A stretch of DNA of 64,000 nucleotides from Micromonospora terminaliae (GCF_009671205.1 NZ_CP045309.1:496001-560000), one strand, 5' to 3'; counted from the first letter of the stretch, positions 1 through 8,828 are shown. Translations and numbers: made by a program. The notes: generated by a model not told the origin, from the letters alone.

Positions 1-586
1 CCAGGTCGCCCTGGAGCTTGCCGTTGGCGTACGCCTTCGCGGTCTTCTGCTGCGAGGCGAGCGCGAACGCGTCGGTGCGCTCCTTGGTGATGTGTGGGAC
101 CCGGTCGTGCAGGTTCTCCGCGGTGGCGCCCATGACCAGCGCGGACGGGTCGACCAGCTTCTCCGCGATGATGCGCGGGTTGGGGTCGACGCCCTCGCCC
201 ATCGGGTGGCGGCCCATGTGCTCGACGCCGCCCGCGATGGCCACGTCGTAGGCGCCCATGGCGATGCCGCTGGCGACGGTGGTGACGGCGGTCATCGCGC
301 CGGCGCACATCCGGTCGATGGCGAAGCCGGGCACCGTCTTGGGCAGGCCGGCCAGCAGGGCGGCGGTGCGGCCGATGGTCAGGCCCTGGTCGCCGATCTG
401 GGTGGTGGCCGCGATGGCGACCTCCTCCACCTTCTCCGGCGGGAGCTGCGGGTTGCGCCGCATCAGCTCGCGGATGCAGCGGATCACCAGGTCGTCGGCG
501 CGGGTGTTGGCGTACATGCCACCCGCCTTGCCGAACGGGGTACGGACGCCGTCGACGAAGACGACATCCCGAACTTCACGGGGCAC
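1..586 (-). CDS. fadA: Acetyl-CoA acyltransferase (thiolase), N-terminal part, cut by window edge
   Basis: Thiolases catalyse the last step of beta-oxidation, cleaving 3-ketoacyl-CoA with CoA, or the reverse condensation of acetyl-CoA, in the cytoplasm. Only the first ~195 residues are present; the rest lies left of base 1. The start is a GTG at 584-586, preceded by GGGAGG at good spacing. The protein opens PREVRDVVFVDGVRTPFGK, the usual thiolase N-terminus, and the acyl-accepting nucleophile is Cys94 in DRMCAGAMTAV. HITKERTDAFALASQ further on is also typical. In other actinomycetes a thiolase of this kind sits beside fadB and close to an RNase D gene, which fits the neighbour here. FadA is preferred over a biosynthetic acetoacetyl-CoA thiolase because of that context, but the two cannot be separated from this fragment. 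Confidence 0.9.
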   Translation of the reverse strand, partial: MPREVRDVVFVDGVRTPFGKAGGMYANTRADDLVIRCIRELMRRNPQLPPEKVEEVAIAATTQIGDQGLTIGRTAALLAGLPKTVPGFAIDRMCAGAMTAVTTVASGIAMGAYDVAIAGGVEHMGRHPMGEGVDPNPRIIAEKLVDPSALVMGATAENLHDRVPHITKERTDAFALASQQKTAKAYANGKLQGDL

Positions 587-626
587 TGAGAGCCTCCCTA
601 GCCGGCACTGGCGTTTCCCCGGATGC

Positions 627-638
627 TACTCGCCAGTA
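627..638. promoter_or_regulatory. Short palindrome TACTCGCCAGTA upstream of the thiolase
   Basis: TACT-CGCC-AGTA is a 4-4-4 inverted repeat about 40 bases upstream of the thiolase start, in the 100-base gap shared with the 3' end of the RNase D gene. TetR-type regulators of fatty-acid genes commonly bind palindromes with ACT/AGT half-sites. Assigning this site to such a regulator is inference. Confidence 0.3.
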
Positions 639-689
639 ACCATGGCCGACAGCACCCCCCGTGTGGCCAACCCCACACCCCGCGAAGCG

Positions 690-2012
690 TCAGGGCCGGG
701 GCAGGTGGAGGGCCTCCGTCAGGGCCGGGAGGAGGAGGGTGATCTGCCACTCGCGGGCGCCGAAGGTGCGCAGCACCTCCGCGACCGTGTCGTCGGTGAT
801 CTCCTCGGGCGGTTGCCAGGCCAGGCGGCGGATGTAGTCCGGGGCGATCAGGTTCTCCGGCGGCAGGTGGTGCGCGCCGGCCGTGCCGACCACCACCTCG
901 CGGCAGCGGGCCAGGCGGCCGGCCGCCACCGGGTCCCGCTCCGCCCACCGGTGTGGCGGGGGCGGACCCTCCACCACCGGGCTCACCGGCAGGGCGTCGT
1001 CCGGGAGCTGGCGCGCGTCGTCCAGGGCCGCCAGCCAGGTACGCGCCAGCCGCCGCACCGACCGGCCACCGAAACCGGGGAGCGTCAGCAGCGTCTTCTC
1101 GTCCTTCGGGTCCAGCTCGGCGGCCGCCACGATGGCCGAGTCCGGCAGCACCCGGCCCGGTGCGGCGTCCCGCCGCGCGGCGATCTGGTCCCGCGCGTAC
1201 CACAGCGAGCGCACCCGGGCCTGGGCCCGTGCGCCGCGCACCCGGTGGATGCCCGAGGTGCGGCGCCACGGCTCGGCGCGTACCCGCGCGGGGCGGGCCC
1301 CGTTGCGCACCAGCGCCGCGAACTCCTCCGCCGCCCACGCCGACTTGCCCTGCTTGGTCAGCTCCTCGTCGAGCGCGTCGCGCAGGTCGACGAGCAGCTC
1401 CACGTCCAGCGCCGCGTACGTCAGCCAGGACTCCGGCAGCGGCCGGCTCGACCAGTCCGCCGCGGAGTGGTGCTTCTCCAGGCTGTAGCCGAGCAGCTGC
1501 TCGGTCAACGCGGCCAGGCCCACCCGCTCGAAGCCGGCCAGCCGGGCGGCCAGCTCGGTGTCGAACAGCCGGCGCGGGCGCAGCCCCAGCTCGGCGAGGC
1601 AGGCGAGATCCTGGCTGGCGGCGTGCAGCACCCACTCGGCCTCGGCGATCACCCCGTCGAGGCCGGTGAGGTCAGGCAGCGGCAGCGGGTCGATCAACGC
1701 CGTGCCGGAGCCCGCCCGGCGCAGCTGCACCAGGTAGGCGCGCTGGCTGTAGCGGTAGCCGGAGGCGCGCTCGGCGTCCAGGGCCACCGGGCCGGTGCCG
1801 GCCGCGAAGCGGGCCACGACCTCGTCGAGCTCGCTCGGAGTGGCCACCGGCGCGGGCGTGCCCTCGCGCGGGGCGGTCAGCGGGACGGGCCCGCCGGCGG
1901 TGGGTTCGGTCCCCGCGTCCGCCGGCTCCGGCGCGGCCGAGGACGGATGCGGCGCTGCCTCTTCCGTACGGCTTTCGGCGGCCCGACGGCGCAGGGGTGG
2001 TTCGTCGGTCAC
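690..2012 (-). CDS. rnd: Ribonuclease D-type 3'-5' exonuclease with HRDC domain
   Basis: This is a DEDDy-family 3'-5' exoribonuclease, expected to trim tRNA precursors and other structured RNAs. The catalytic residues are readable: Asp79 and Glu81 (ALDAER), Asp135 (HAASQDLACL), and Tyr199 with Asp203 (YAALDVELL). An HRDC nucleic-acid-binding domain follows at roughly residues 255-335 (VRSLWYARDQIAARRD, then LPGFGGRSVRRL). The first ~60 residues are Pro/Ala/Glu-rich and probably disordered. At 440 residues it is longer than E. coli RNase D, which is usual for actinomycete homologues. It is transcribed away from the protease at 2221 and ends about 100 bases before the thiolase gene. Confidence 0.9.
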   Translation of the reverse strand: MTDEPPLRRRAAESRTEEAAPHPSSAAPEPADAGTEPTAGGPVPLTAPREGTPAPVATPSELDEVVARFAAGTGPVALDAERASGYRYSQRAYLVQLRRAGSGTALIDPLPLPDLTGLDGVIAEAEWVLHAASQDLACLAELGLRPRRLFDTELAARLAGFERVGLAALTEQLLGYSLEKHHSAADWSSRPLPESWLTYAALDVELLVDLRDALDEELTKQGKSAWAAEEFAALVRNGARPARVRAEPWRRTSGIHRVRGARAQARVRSLWYARDQIAARRDAAPGRVLPDSAIVAAAELDPKDEKTLLTLPGFGGRSVRRLARTWLAALDDARQLPDDALPVSPVVEGPPPPHRWAERDPVAAGRLARCREVVVGTAGAHHLPPENLIAPDYIRRLAWQPPEEITDDTVAEVLRTFGAREWQITLLLPALTEALHLPRP

Positions 2013-2129
2013 CTGACAACCCTAGTGCGCCGGGCGATCCGGTGTGCGCAGCCGGTCGGGCGCGTGTCGGCGGGATGTCCGGCGGGTGTCGTGACCGGGG
2101 CGGGTTGCGCGGGGGTGGCAGGGTCGGAC

Positions 2130-2151
2130 AACGGGGGAGACAAACCCCGTT
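2130..2151. repeat. Inverted repeat AACGGGG-N8-CCCCGTT in the divergent promoter region
   Basis: Seven-base perfect arms (2130-2136 and 2145-2151) lie in the 207-base space between the divergent RNase D and protease genes, 70 bases before the protease start. It could be an operator or a leader hairpin; no regulator can be named. Confidence 0.35.
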
Positions 2152-2220
2152 CACGCAGGTACGGTCCATCGAGCCGCGGGCCGAGAGGACGACGGTGCGG
2201 CCACGGGGAGGACGAGAAGC

Positions 2221-3753
2221 ATGACGGGCGCGTACGGGGCCGGTGACGGCCCGCCGGAGCAGGGCGGCGACGAGACGGCCGCCCCGGATCGGGCCGGGAC
2301 CGACCGGCCGGGGCCGCTGCCGCCGCGCATCGTCCCGCCGACCGGCCACGCCGCCGTTCCCGGCCACCCCACCGCGCACCTCCCGGGCACGCCGGCCGCG
2401 TTCCCGCCGGGCAGCGCCCCGACGCAACCCGGCGCCGCCTACGGTTCCGCACCCGCCACCCCCGGCTACGGCTCCGCGTCGGTCGCGCCCGGCGCCGGCT
2501 TCGGCGCCGCCGACGCGCCTGGCGTCGACCCGTCGGGAGCCCGGGCGACCTGGGCGCCGCCGCCGAACGCCGGCCAGTGGGGCGGTGCGGCCGCGCCGAC
2601 TCCGCGCACGCCCGACGGCTGGCCGCCGGCACCGCCGGGCGCCGTGCCCGGGCAGCCGACCGCGCCGGGGCAGTTCGCCGGCCAGCCCGCCGCCGCCCCG
2701 GCGGCCGCGACTTCCGCTGCTTCGCCGGCCGCCTACCCGGCCCAGCCGACATTCGACCCGGCACCCCCGGGTCAGCCGACCTCCGGGCCGGCCTTCCCGG
2801 GCCAGCCGACCTCCGGGCCGGCCTTCCCGGGCCAGCCGACGTCCGGTCCGGCCTTCCCCGGCCAGCCGACCTCCGGGCCGGCCTACCCGGGGCAGATGAC
2901 GTCCGGCCCGGCCTACCCCGGGCAGCCGGCCGGGCCCGTGCCGGGGATGCCCGCCGCGCACCCGGACCGTCCCGGGCGGGGACGCCGGCTGCCGGTGGTG
3001 GCGCTCGTGCTGGCCGGGATCCTGGCCCTGGTGGCGGGCGTGCAGGCGTACCAGATCCACCGGCTCGACGATCGGCTCGCCGCGACCGACCGGCGGTTGG
3101 CCGAGGCGGAGGGCGCGGCCGCCGGCCGGCTCGACGGCCTGGAGCGGCGGGCGGGGGCCCTGGAGAAGCAGGCCGGCGCCGCGTTCAACCCGGAGGCCGT
3201 GGCCAGCGCGGTGCTGCCCAGCGTGTTCCGGGTCCGGGCCGGCCAGTTCACCGGCACGGCCTTCGCCATCGGCAAGGCGCCCGCGGGCGGCGGCACCACG
3301 CTCCTCACCAACTTCCACGTGGTCGAGTCGGTCTTCGCCGCGGGCGACCGCAAGGTCTTCCTGGAGCGCACCGACCAGCGTTTCGAGGCGACCATCGTCG
3401 AGGTCGACAAGGACAAGGACCTGGCACACCTGCGCACCACCGCGAAGTTCAGCGGTCTGGTCGCGGCGCCCACCGCGGTCAAGTCCGGGCAGCAGATCGT
3501 GGTGGTCGGCGCCCCGCTGGGCCTGCAGGACAGCGTCACCACGGGTGTGGTGAGCGCATTCCGCAAGGACGAGGGCGGCTCCGGTCCGGTGATCCAGTTC
3601 GACGCGCCGATCAACCCGGGCAACTCCGGCGGGCCGGTGATCAACGGCTCCAAGGAGGTCGTGGGGATCGCCACGGCCAAGGCCCGCGACGCCGAGGGCA
3701 TCGGCCTGGCGGTGCCCATCAAGACCGCCTGCGACCGGTTCAAGCTCTGCTGA
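2221..3753 (+). CDS. Membrane-anchored trypsin-like serine protease with Pro-rich repeat domain
   Basis: The C-terminal half (residues ~325-510) is a trypsin-fold protease of the HtrA/S1C type. The triad is visible as His366 (TNFHVVE), Asp400 (DKDLAHLR) and Ser469 (NPGNSGGPV). No PDZ domain follows, so the protein ends right after the catalytic fold. A single membrane helix at about 257-276 is followed by a short heptad-rich coiled segment (281-320), so the protease should face outside with the N-terminus in the cytoplasm. The first ~250 residues are Pro/Gly/Ala-rich and carry five decapeptides of the type PGQPTSGPAF (183-232). The next gene encodes another Pro-rich single-pass protein 126 bases downstream, suggesting they work together at the envelope. 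The substrate is unknown. ATG follows an AGGA-rich stretch. Confidence 0.85.
   Translation: MTGAYGAGDGPPEQGGDETAAPDRAGTDRPGPLPPRIVPPTGHAAVPGHPTAHLPGTPAAFPPGSAPTQPGAAYGSAPATPGYGSASVAPGAGFGAADAPGVDPSGARATWAPPPNAGQWGGAAAPTPRTPDGWPPAPPGAVPGQPTAPGQFAGQPAAAPAAATSAASPAAYPAQPTFDPAPPGQPTSGPAFPGQPTSGPAFPGQPTSGPAFPGQPTSGPAYPGQMTSGPAYPGQPAGPVPGMPAAHPDRPGRGRRLPVVALVLAGILALVAGVQAYQIHRLDDRLAATDRRLAEAEGAAAGRLDGLERRAGALEKQAGAAFNPEAVASAVLPSVFRVRAGQFTGTAFAIGKAPAGGGTTLLTNFHVVESVFAAGDRKVFLERTDQRFEATIVEVDKDKDLAHLRTTAKFSGLVAAPTAVKSGQQIVVVGAPLGLQDSVTTGVVSAFRKDEGGSGPVIQFDAPINPGNSGGPVINGSKEVVGIATAKARDAEGIGLAVPIKTACDRFKLC
2767..2916 (+). repeat. Five 30-base in-frame tandem repeats
   Basis: These encode five near-identical decapeptides (PGQPTSGPAF/Y, one with PGQMTSGPAY) in the cytoplasmic part of the protease. 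The copies differ mostly at third positions. They are coding, have no spacers, and are not a CRISPR array. Confidence 0.9.
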
Positions 3754-3879
3754 CCGGCGCGCCGCCGGCGACGGCTTGACCGCGTACCGCACCGTCGAGC
3801 GTGGGCCCGACCACGCCGACCGCAGACCCCGGCCCTACGGGCCACCCCGCGGGGGACCAGCAAACCTGGAGGAAGAACC

Positions 3880-4758
3880 ATGTCCCAGCCACCGACCGGA
3901 GCGGGCGGCTACCCGCCCCAGCCGCCGGGGGGCACCGTGTACGGCAGCCCGTACGGGGCCCAGCCCGAACCCTCGCCGTACCCGGCGGCCCAGCCCGAGC
4001 CCACCCTGCCGCAGCCCACCGCCCCGGTCCCCGGGCAGTACGCGCCGGGCGCCGCGCCGGTTCCGCCGCCGGGCGCCCCGGTCTCCGCACCGGGCTACCC
4101 GCAGCCGATGTCGGCCCCGCCGACCTCCGGCGCGGGCTCGGCGCCCGGATACCCGCAGCCCATGTCGGCGCCGCCGACCTCCGGCGCCGCGCCGGGTTAC
4201 CCGCAGCCCATGTCGGCCCCGCCGACCTCCGTCCCGCCGTTCTCCGGCGCGGGCTCGGCGCCCGGGTACCCGCAGCCGATGTCGGCTCCGCCGGGCTACC
4301 CGATGTCGGCTCCGCCCGGCCCGGTGCCGCCCTACGGTGCGCCCGCCAGCGGCGGTGGCAAGGGCCGGGCCGTCCTGATCCTGGGCATCGTCGCCGGTCT
4401 GCTCCTGGTCCTCGGCGGCGTGATGACCGGCCTCTACGTCACCACCAACGGCAAGCTGCACAAGTCCGAGCAGCAGGTCAGCCAGCGGGACGGCACGATC
4501 ACCGCGAACCGGCAGGAGATCGACAAGCTGAAGGCTGACCTGCAGACGGTCCGCGACAAGCTCGCCGACACCGAGCAGGACCTGACCGGCACCAAGAACG
4601 ACCGGGACGAGCAGGCCCGGCAGAAGAAGGTCATCGCGAGCTGCCTGGACAAGCTGACCAAGGCCATGGTGGCGGCGTCCCGGGGCGACAAGGCCGGCTT
4701 CGACGCCGCCAACAAGGGGCTGGACAAGGTCTGCGACGAGGCCGAGAACTACCTCTGA
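3880..4758 (+). CDS. Pro-rich single-pass membrane protein with extracytoplasmic coiled coil
   Basis: I do not recognise a family with a known function. Residues 1-155 are Pro/Gly/Ala/Tyr-rich, with several copies of a unit like GYPQPMSAPPTSG. A membrane helix follows at about 163-188 (VLILGIVAGLLLVLGGVMTGL). Residues ~190-255 form a strongly charged coiled coil, and the C-terminus has two Cys (IASCLDKL and KVCDEAENYL) that could form a disulfide outside the cell. The layout (cytoplasmic Pro-rich region, one helix, coiled coil) parallels the protease upstream, so the two may be partners or arose for the same site. The ATG at 3880 has a strong GGAGGAA ribosome binding site seven bases upstream. 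Confidence 0.8.
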   Translation: MSQPPTGAGGYPPQPPGGTVYGSPYGAQPEPSPYPAAQPEPTLPQPTAPVPGQYAPGAAPVPPPGAPVSAPGYPQPMSAPPTSGAGSAPGYPQPMSAPPTSGAAPGYPQPMSAPPTSVPPFSGAGSAPGYPQPMSAPPGYPMSAPPGPVPPYGAPASGGGKGRAVLILGIVAGLLLVLGGVMTGLYVTTNGKLHKSEQQVSQRDGTITANRQEIDKLKADLQTVRDKLADTEQDLTGTKNDRDEQARQKKVIASCLDKLTKAMVAASRGDKAGFDAANKGLDKVCDEAENYL

Positions 4759-4772
4759 CCCGGCGTCACGAC

Positions 4773-4800
4773 GGGCCGCTCCGAACACTCGGGGCGGCCC
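4773..4800. terminator. Hairpin terminator after the Pro-rich membrane protein
   Basis: GGGCCGC (4773-4779) pairs with GCGGCCC (4794-4800), extended inward by a T-G wobble and CCG/CGG, with loop AACACT. It starts 14 bases after the stop codon and has no U-tract, which is normal in actinomycetes. Confidence 0.7.
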
Positions 4801-4820
4801 GCGCCGTGCCCGGACACGCG

Positions 4821-4867
4821 GATCTCGGCGAGTTGCCGTTCACCGTGAACGGCAACTCGCCGAGATC
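4821..4867. repeat. Perfect 47-base inverted repeat (23-base arms, 1-base centre)
   Basis: Bases 4821-4843 are exactly complementary to 4845-4867, around a single C at 4844. The left arm begins GATCTCGGCGAGTTGCC. It lies between the convergent genes ending at 4758 and 4883. It may act as a second bidirectional terminator, or be a copy of a dispersed repetitive palindrome; one window cannot separate these. Confidence 0.85.
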
Positions 4868-4882
4868 GCAGAAGTCGCGGGG

Positions 4883-5455
4883 TCAGGCGGCGCCGGCGGG
4901 GCGGCGGGTGGGTAGCGCCGTGACGCCGGGCGGGGGGAGGCCGGCCGTCGAGGCCAGCAGGGTGCACCAGCCGAGCAGGTGGGGGGCCAGGTCGGTGCTG
5001 AGCGGCGTCCAGGAGGCGCGGATCTCGATGTCGCCCGCGGCGGGCGGCCCGGCCAGCTCGCCGAACCGGGTGGAGAGCGTCTGGGTGACCGTGCCGCCGA
5101 TGGCCCGGTAGCGGGCCTCCTGCGCGTCGAGGGCGTCGGTGAGCCAGGTCCAGCCGACCCCCGGCAACAGCGGGTCACTGGCCAGGTCGACCTCCAGCTC
5201 GGCCGTCACGTAGGTGACCAGCCGCAGAGTGCCCTGCCACGCCTCGTGCCCGGCCGGATCGTGCAGCAGGATGAGCCGCCCCGTGGCGATCTCGTCGCCG
5301 TCGCGCAGCACGCCGGCGGAGAGCGCGAACGCGTAGGGAGCCAGGCGCTGCGGGGCACCGACCTCCTCCAGCACGATCTCCGGGCGGCAGGTCACCGATC
5401 GCAGCCCCGCGACCGCGCGGGCGAAGGGTTCCGGGAGCGCGATCGGGGGGGCCAT
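4883..5455 (-). CDS. DUF3000 family protein
   Basis: This is a 190-residue actinobacterial protein of unknown function. The stretch SVTCRPEIVLEEVGAPQRLA near the N-terminus and RFGELAGPPAAGDIEIRASW near residue 145 are characteristic of the DUF3000 family, which in many actinomycetes lies next to hemE, as here. No membrane helices, signal peptide or catalytic motif can be seen. It is transcribed divergently from hemE, so the two share the 160-base intergenic region. A link to heme metabolism is only suggested by the neighbourhood. Confidence 0.85.
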   Translation of the reverse strand: MAPPIALPEPFARAVAGLRSVTCRPEIVLEEVGAPQRLAPYAFALSAGVLRDGDEIATGRLILLHDPAGHEAWQGTLRLVTYVTAELEVDLASDPLLPGVGWTWLTDALDAQEARYRAIGGTVTQTLSTRFGELAGPPAAGDIEIRASWTPLSTDLAPHLLGWCTLLASTAGLPPPGVTALPTRRPAGAA

Positions 5456-5477
5456 GACGGCAGCCTATGCCGCCCCG

Positions 5478-5509
5478 CTCCGCCCGGTGTGACGGCACGC
5501 CGGGCGGAG
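5478..5509. repeat. Inverted repeat CTCCGCCCGG-N12-CCGGGCGGAG
   Basis: Perfect 10-base arms (5478-5487 and 5500-5509) lie in the divergent DUF3000/hemE promoter region, 23 bases upstream of the DUF3000 start. It could form a hairpin in the DUF3000 leader or be an operator. Confidence 0.4.
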
Positions 5510-5557
5510 GGTCACGATCTTGCGCGCCGGCTCGCGCCCGGCGGCGGAGGGTGGCCG

Positions 5558-5572
5558 GTCACAAAAGGTGAC
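5558..5572. promoter_or_regulatory. Operator-like palindrome GTCAC-N5-GTGAC upstream of hemE
   Basis: Five-base perfect arms are separated by five bases (AAAAG), about 45 bases before the hemE start. The spacing suits a dimeric repressor or activator. No regulator can be assigned from sequence. Confidence 0.3.
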
Positions 5573-5615
5573 GGTGGCGGCGGGGGCCACCCGGTCGCGT
5601 GGCACGATTGCCGCG

Positions 5616-6707
5616 ATGACCACCGACACCACGGGCACTGCCGCCCGAGACGGAGAACCCCGCCGCGGCGGGCCGGCCGACTCGCCCTTCGTCCGCGCCT
5701 GCCGGCGCGAGCCGGGCCCGCACACCCCGGTCTGGTTCATGCGCCAGGCCGGCCGGTCGCTGCCGGAGTACCGCGAGATCCGGGCCAACGTGCCGATGCT
5801 GGAGTCGTGCCGCCGCCCCGATCTGGTCACCGAGATCACCCTCCAGCCGGTTCGCCGGCACGGGGTCGACGCGGCCATCCTGTTCAGCGACATCGTGGTG
5901 CCGGTGGCCGCCGCCGGGATCGACCTGGACATCGTGCCCGGCACCGGCCCGGTGGTCGCCGAGCCGGTCCGCACCGCCGCCGACGTCGAGCGGATCAACC
6001 CGATCGGCCGGGACGACGTGTCCTACGTGGACGAGGCCGTGCGGCTGCTCGTCGCCGAGCTGGGCGACACGCCGCTGATCGGCTTCGCGGGCGCGCCGTT
6101 CACCCTGGCCAGCTACCTGGTCGAGGGCGGCCCGTCGCGGACCCACGCCAAGACCAAGGCGCTCATGTACGGCGACCCGGAGCTGTGGCACGCGCTCTGC
6201 GCCCGGCTCGCCGAGGTGACGCTGGCGTTCCTGCGGGTGCAGGTCGACGCCGGGGTCTCCGCGGTGCAGCTCTTCGACTCCTGGGCCGGGGCGCTCTCCG
6301 AGGCCGACTACCGCCGCTACGTGCTGCCGCACTCGGCCCACGTGCTCGCGGGCCTGGTTGAGGCGGGCTTGCCGCGGATCCACTTCGGGGTGGGCACCGC
6401 GGAGCTGCTCGCCGCCATGGGCGAGGCCGGCGCCGACGTGGTCGGCGTGGACTGGCGTACGCCGCTGGACGTCGCGACCCGCCGGATCGGCCCGGACAGG
6501 GCGGTGCAGGGCAACCTCGACCCGGCCGTGCTGCTCGCGCCCTGGGAGGTCGTCGAGTCCCAGGTGCGCCGGATCCTCGACCAGGGCCGGGCCGCCCCCG
6601 GTCACGTGTTCAACCTCGGTCACGGCGTGCTGCCGGAGACCGACCCCGAGGTGCTGACCCGGGTGGTCGCGCTGGTGCACGAGCTGTCCGCGCGGCCGGC
6701 CGCGTAA
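5616..6707 (+). CDS. hemE: Uroporphyrinogen decarboxylase
   Basis: HemE removes four carboxyl groups from uroporphyrinogen III to give coproporphyrinogen III. The family signature [12 protein letters not shown] sits at residues 42-53, with the substrate-binding Asp at about 92 (LFSDIVV) and the barrel motif [17 protein letters not shown] further on. An upstream in-frame ATG at 5520 would add 32 residues unlike any HemE, so the ATG at 5616 is preferred. It has no clear ribosome binding site, but CACGAT at 5603-5608 stands seven bases before the ATG, fitting a -10 element and a leaderless transcript. hemY and hemQ follow, forming the coproporphyrin-dependent branch used by Actinobacteria. Length (363 residues) is normal. 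Confidence 0.96.
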   Translation: MTTDTTGTAARDGEPRRGGPADSPFVRACRREPGPHTPVWFMRQAGRSLPEYREIRANVPMLESCRRPDLVTEITLQPVRRHGVDAAILFSDIVVPVAAAGIDLDIVPGTGPVVAEPVRTAADVERINPIGRDDVSYVDEAVRLLVAELGDTPLIGFAGAPFTLASYLVEGGPSRTHAKTKALMYGDPELWHALCARLAEVTLAFLRVQVDAGVSAVQLFDSWAGALSEADYRRYVLPHSAHVLAGLVEAGLPRIHFGVGTAELLAAMGEAGADVVGVDWRTPLDVATRRIGPDRAVQGNLDPAVLLAPWEVVESQVRRILDQGRAAPGHVFNLGHGVLPETDPEVLTRVVALVHELSARPAA

Positions 6708-6720
6708 GGGAGGGACGACC

Positions 6721-8130
6721 ATGGCGCGACCGTGGCGGGTGGCGATCGTCGGTGGCGGGATCACCGGGCTGGCCGCCGCCGTCCGGTTGCGCGACCGCGC
6801 CCCCGCCGGCACCGAGATCACCGTGTACGAGCAGTCCGGCCGCCTCGGCGGCAAGCTGCGCACCGGTGAGCTGGCCGGCGGCCCGGTCGAGTTCGGTGCC
6901 GAGTCGTTCCTCATGCGCGACCCGGCCGGCGGGGAGTCGGCCGCGGTGACCCTGATTCGCCGGCTCGGCCTGGCCGGGTCGATCGTGCACCCCACCGTCG
7001 GGCAGGCCGCCCTGCTGGTCGACGGCGGGCTGCGCCCGGTCCCGGGCGGCACGCTGGTGGGCGTACCCGGGGATCTGGAGCGGGTGGCCGCGGTGGCGCA
7101 GCCGGCCGCGGCGGCCGACCGGGACGGCGGCACGCCGCTGCTCCCGCCGGACGCCGACGTGTCGGTCGGCGCGCTGGTCCGCGACCGGCTCGGCGACGAG
7201 GTGGTGGACCGGCTGGTCGACCCGATGCTCGGCGGCGTCTACGCCGGCCGGGCCGACGACCTCTCGCTGGTCACCACCATGCCGGCGCTGGCCCGGGCGG
7301 CCCGCGTCGAGCACACCCTGGTCGGCGCGGTCCGGGCCGCGCAGGCCGCCGCGCCCCGCGCCCCCGGCGCCCCGGTCTTCGGCACCCTGGCCGGCGGGCT
7401 GAGCACGCTGGTCGAGGCGGCGGCGCGGGAGAGCGGGGCGACGATCCGCCGGGACGCCGCGGTGCGCGAGCTGCACCGCACCCCGACCGGCTGGCGCCTG
7501 GTGGTCGGCCCAACCCGCGACACCGAGTTCGTCGAGGCGGACGCCGTGGTGCTCGCCGTGCCGGCCCGCCCGGCCGCCCGGCTGCTCGACGGCCCGGCGC
7601 CCGAGGTCGCGGCGACCGTCGGCGGGCTGGACTACGCCAGCGTCGCGCTGGTCACCATGGCCCTGCCCGAGCCGGAGCTGCCGGAGCTGTCCGGCTTCCT
7701 GGTGCCGGCCACCGAGGGGCTGCTCATCAAGGCGTCGACGTTCTTCACCACGAAGTGGGGGCACCTGCGCCGGCCCGACGGACTCGCCCTGGTCCGCGCC
7801 TCGGTGGGCCGGTACGGCGAGGAGACCTCCCTCCAGCTCACCGACGACGACCTGGTCGCCACCGTGCACCGGGAGCTGTCGAAGGTGCTCGGCACGCCGC
7901 TGCCGACCCCGGTGGCCCGGCACGTGCAGCGGTGGGGCGGGGCCCTGCCGCAGTACACCCCCGGCCACCTCGAGCGGGTGGCGGCGGCCCGGACGGCGCT
8001 GCGCGCCGCCCACCCGACGCTGGCCCTGGCCGGGGCCGGCTACGACGGCGTCGGCATCCCGGTCTGCGTCCGCTCCGGCGAGACGGCGGCCGAAGAGATC
8101 ATCACTGCACTGGGAGGATCGGCAGCATGA
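6721..8130 (+). CDS. hemY: Coproporphyrinogen III oxidase (HemY/CgoX, FAD-dependent)
   Basis: This flavoprotein oxidises coproporphyrinogen III to coproporphyrin III in the Gram-positive heme route; it was formerly called protoporphyrinogen oxidase. The FAD-binding Rossmann motif [14 protein letters not shown] starts at residue 10. [27 protein letters not shown] and the C-terminal [18 protein letters not shown] are typical of the family. The ATG follows GGGAGGGACGACC only 13 bases after hemE stops, and its stop codon overlaps the hemQ start by four bases. The three heme genes are therefore translated from one message. Length (469 residues) is as expected. Confidence 0.95.
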   Translation: MARPWRVAIVGGGITGLAAAVRLRDRAPAGTEITVYEQSGRLGGKLRTGELAGGPVEFGAESFLMRDPAGGESAAVTLIRRLGLAGSIVHPTVGQAALLVDGGLRPVPGGTLVGVPGDLERVAAVAQPAAAADRDGGTPLLPPDADVSVGALVRDRLGDEVVDRLVDPMLGGVYAGRADDLSLVTTMPALARAARVEHTLVGAVRAAQAAAPRAPGAPVFGTLAGGLSTLVEAAARESGATIRRDAAVRELHRTPTGWRLVVGPTRDTEFVEADAVVLAVPARPAARLLDGPAPEVAATVGGLDYASVALVTMALPEPELPELSGFLVPATEGLLIKASTFFTTKWGHLRRPDGLALVRASVGRYGEETSLQLTDDDLVATVHRELSKVLGTPLPTPVARHVQRWGGALPQYTPGHLERVAAARTALRAAHPTLALAGAGYDGVGIPVCVRSGETAAEEIITALGGSAA

Positions 8131-8828
8131 CGGAGCAGACCAACGCGGCCCGGCTGCGGGAGCTCAACGAGACCATCCGCTACACCATGTGGTCGGTGTA
8201 CCGGGCCACCAGCCCCCTCCCGTCGCTGCGCGAGAACGTCGTCGCCGAGGTCGAGTCGCTCTTCGAGGAGCTGGCCGGCAAGGACGTCACCATCCGCGGC
8301 ACGTACGACGTGGCGGGCCTGCGCGCCGACGCGGACCTGATGATCTGGTGGCACTCGTCGTCCAGCGACGCGCTCCAGGACGCCTACCTGCGGTTCCGGC
8401 GCACCACGCTGGGCCGGGCGCTGACCCCGGTCTGGTCGCAGATGGCGCTGCACCGGCCGGCCGAGTTCAACAAGAGCCACATCCCAGCGTTCCTGGCCGG
8501 CGAGGAGGCCCGCGCCTACCTCTGCGTCTACCCGTTCGTCCGGTCCTACGAGTGGTACCTGCTGCCCGACGCCGAGCGTCGGGAGATGCTGGCCGAGCAC
8601 GGCAAGATGGCGCGCGGGTACCCGGACGTGCGGGCCAACACGGTCGCCTCGTTCGCCCTCGGCGACTACGAGTGGATGCTCGCCTTCGAGGCCGACGAGC
8701 TGCACCGCATCGTCGACCTGATGCGCGACCTGCGGGCCTCCGGCGCCCGCCGGCACGTGCGCGAGGAGGTCCCCTTCTACACGGGCCGCCGCCGCTCGAT
8801 CGCCGACTTCGTCACCTGCCTGGTCTGA
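8127..8828 (+). CDS. hemQ: Coproheme decarboxylase
   Basis: HemQ carries out the last step of the coproporphyrin-dependent pathway, using hydrogen peroxide to decarboxylate coproheme to heme b. The protein is 233 residues and belongs to the chlorite dismutase fold. Tyr135 (YLCVYPFV) and His158 (MLAEHGKM) fall at exactly the positions of the catalytic tyrosine and axial histidine described for actinobacterial HemQ. The motif [13 protein letters not shown] near the C-terminus is also typical. The start is the ATG overlapping the hemY stop (ATGA), with GGGAGGA upstream. The longer reading frame begins inside hemY and is not used. Confidence 0.96.
   Translation: MTEQTNAARLRELNETIRYTMWSVYRATSPLPSLRENVVAEVESLFEELAGKDVTIRGTYDVAGLRADADLMIWWHSSSSDALQDAYLRFRRTTLGRALTPVWSQMALHRPAEFNKSHIPAFLAGEEARAYLCVYPFVRSYEWYLLPDAERREMLAEHGKMARGYPDVRANTVASFALGDYEWMLAFEADELHRIVDLMRDLRASGARRHVREEVPFYTGRRRSIADFVTCLV

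Noticed and set aside
258..2246. Plus-strand frame of 662 codons over the thiolase and RNase D genes
   Set aside because: Composition is that of a shadow frame, and both minus-strand genes have conserved catalytic motifs.
2767..2916. 30-base direct repeats as a CRISPR array
   Set aside because: There are no unique spacers, and the repeats are in frame and encode a decapeptide in the protease.
5520..5615. Upstream ATG for hemE at 5520
   Set aside because: The added 32 residues do not resemble HemE and run through the divergent promoter region.
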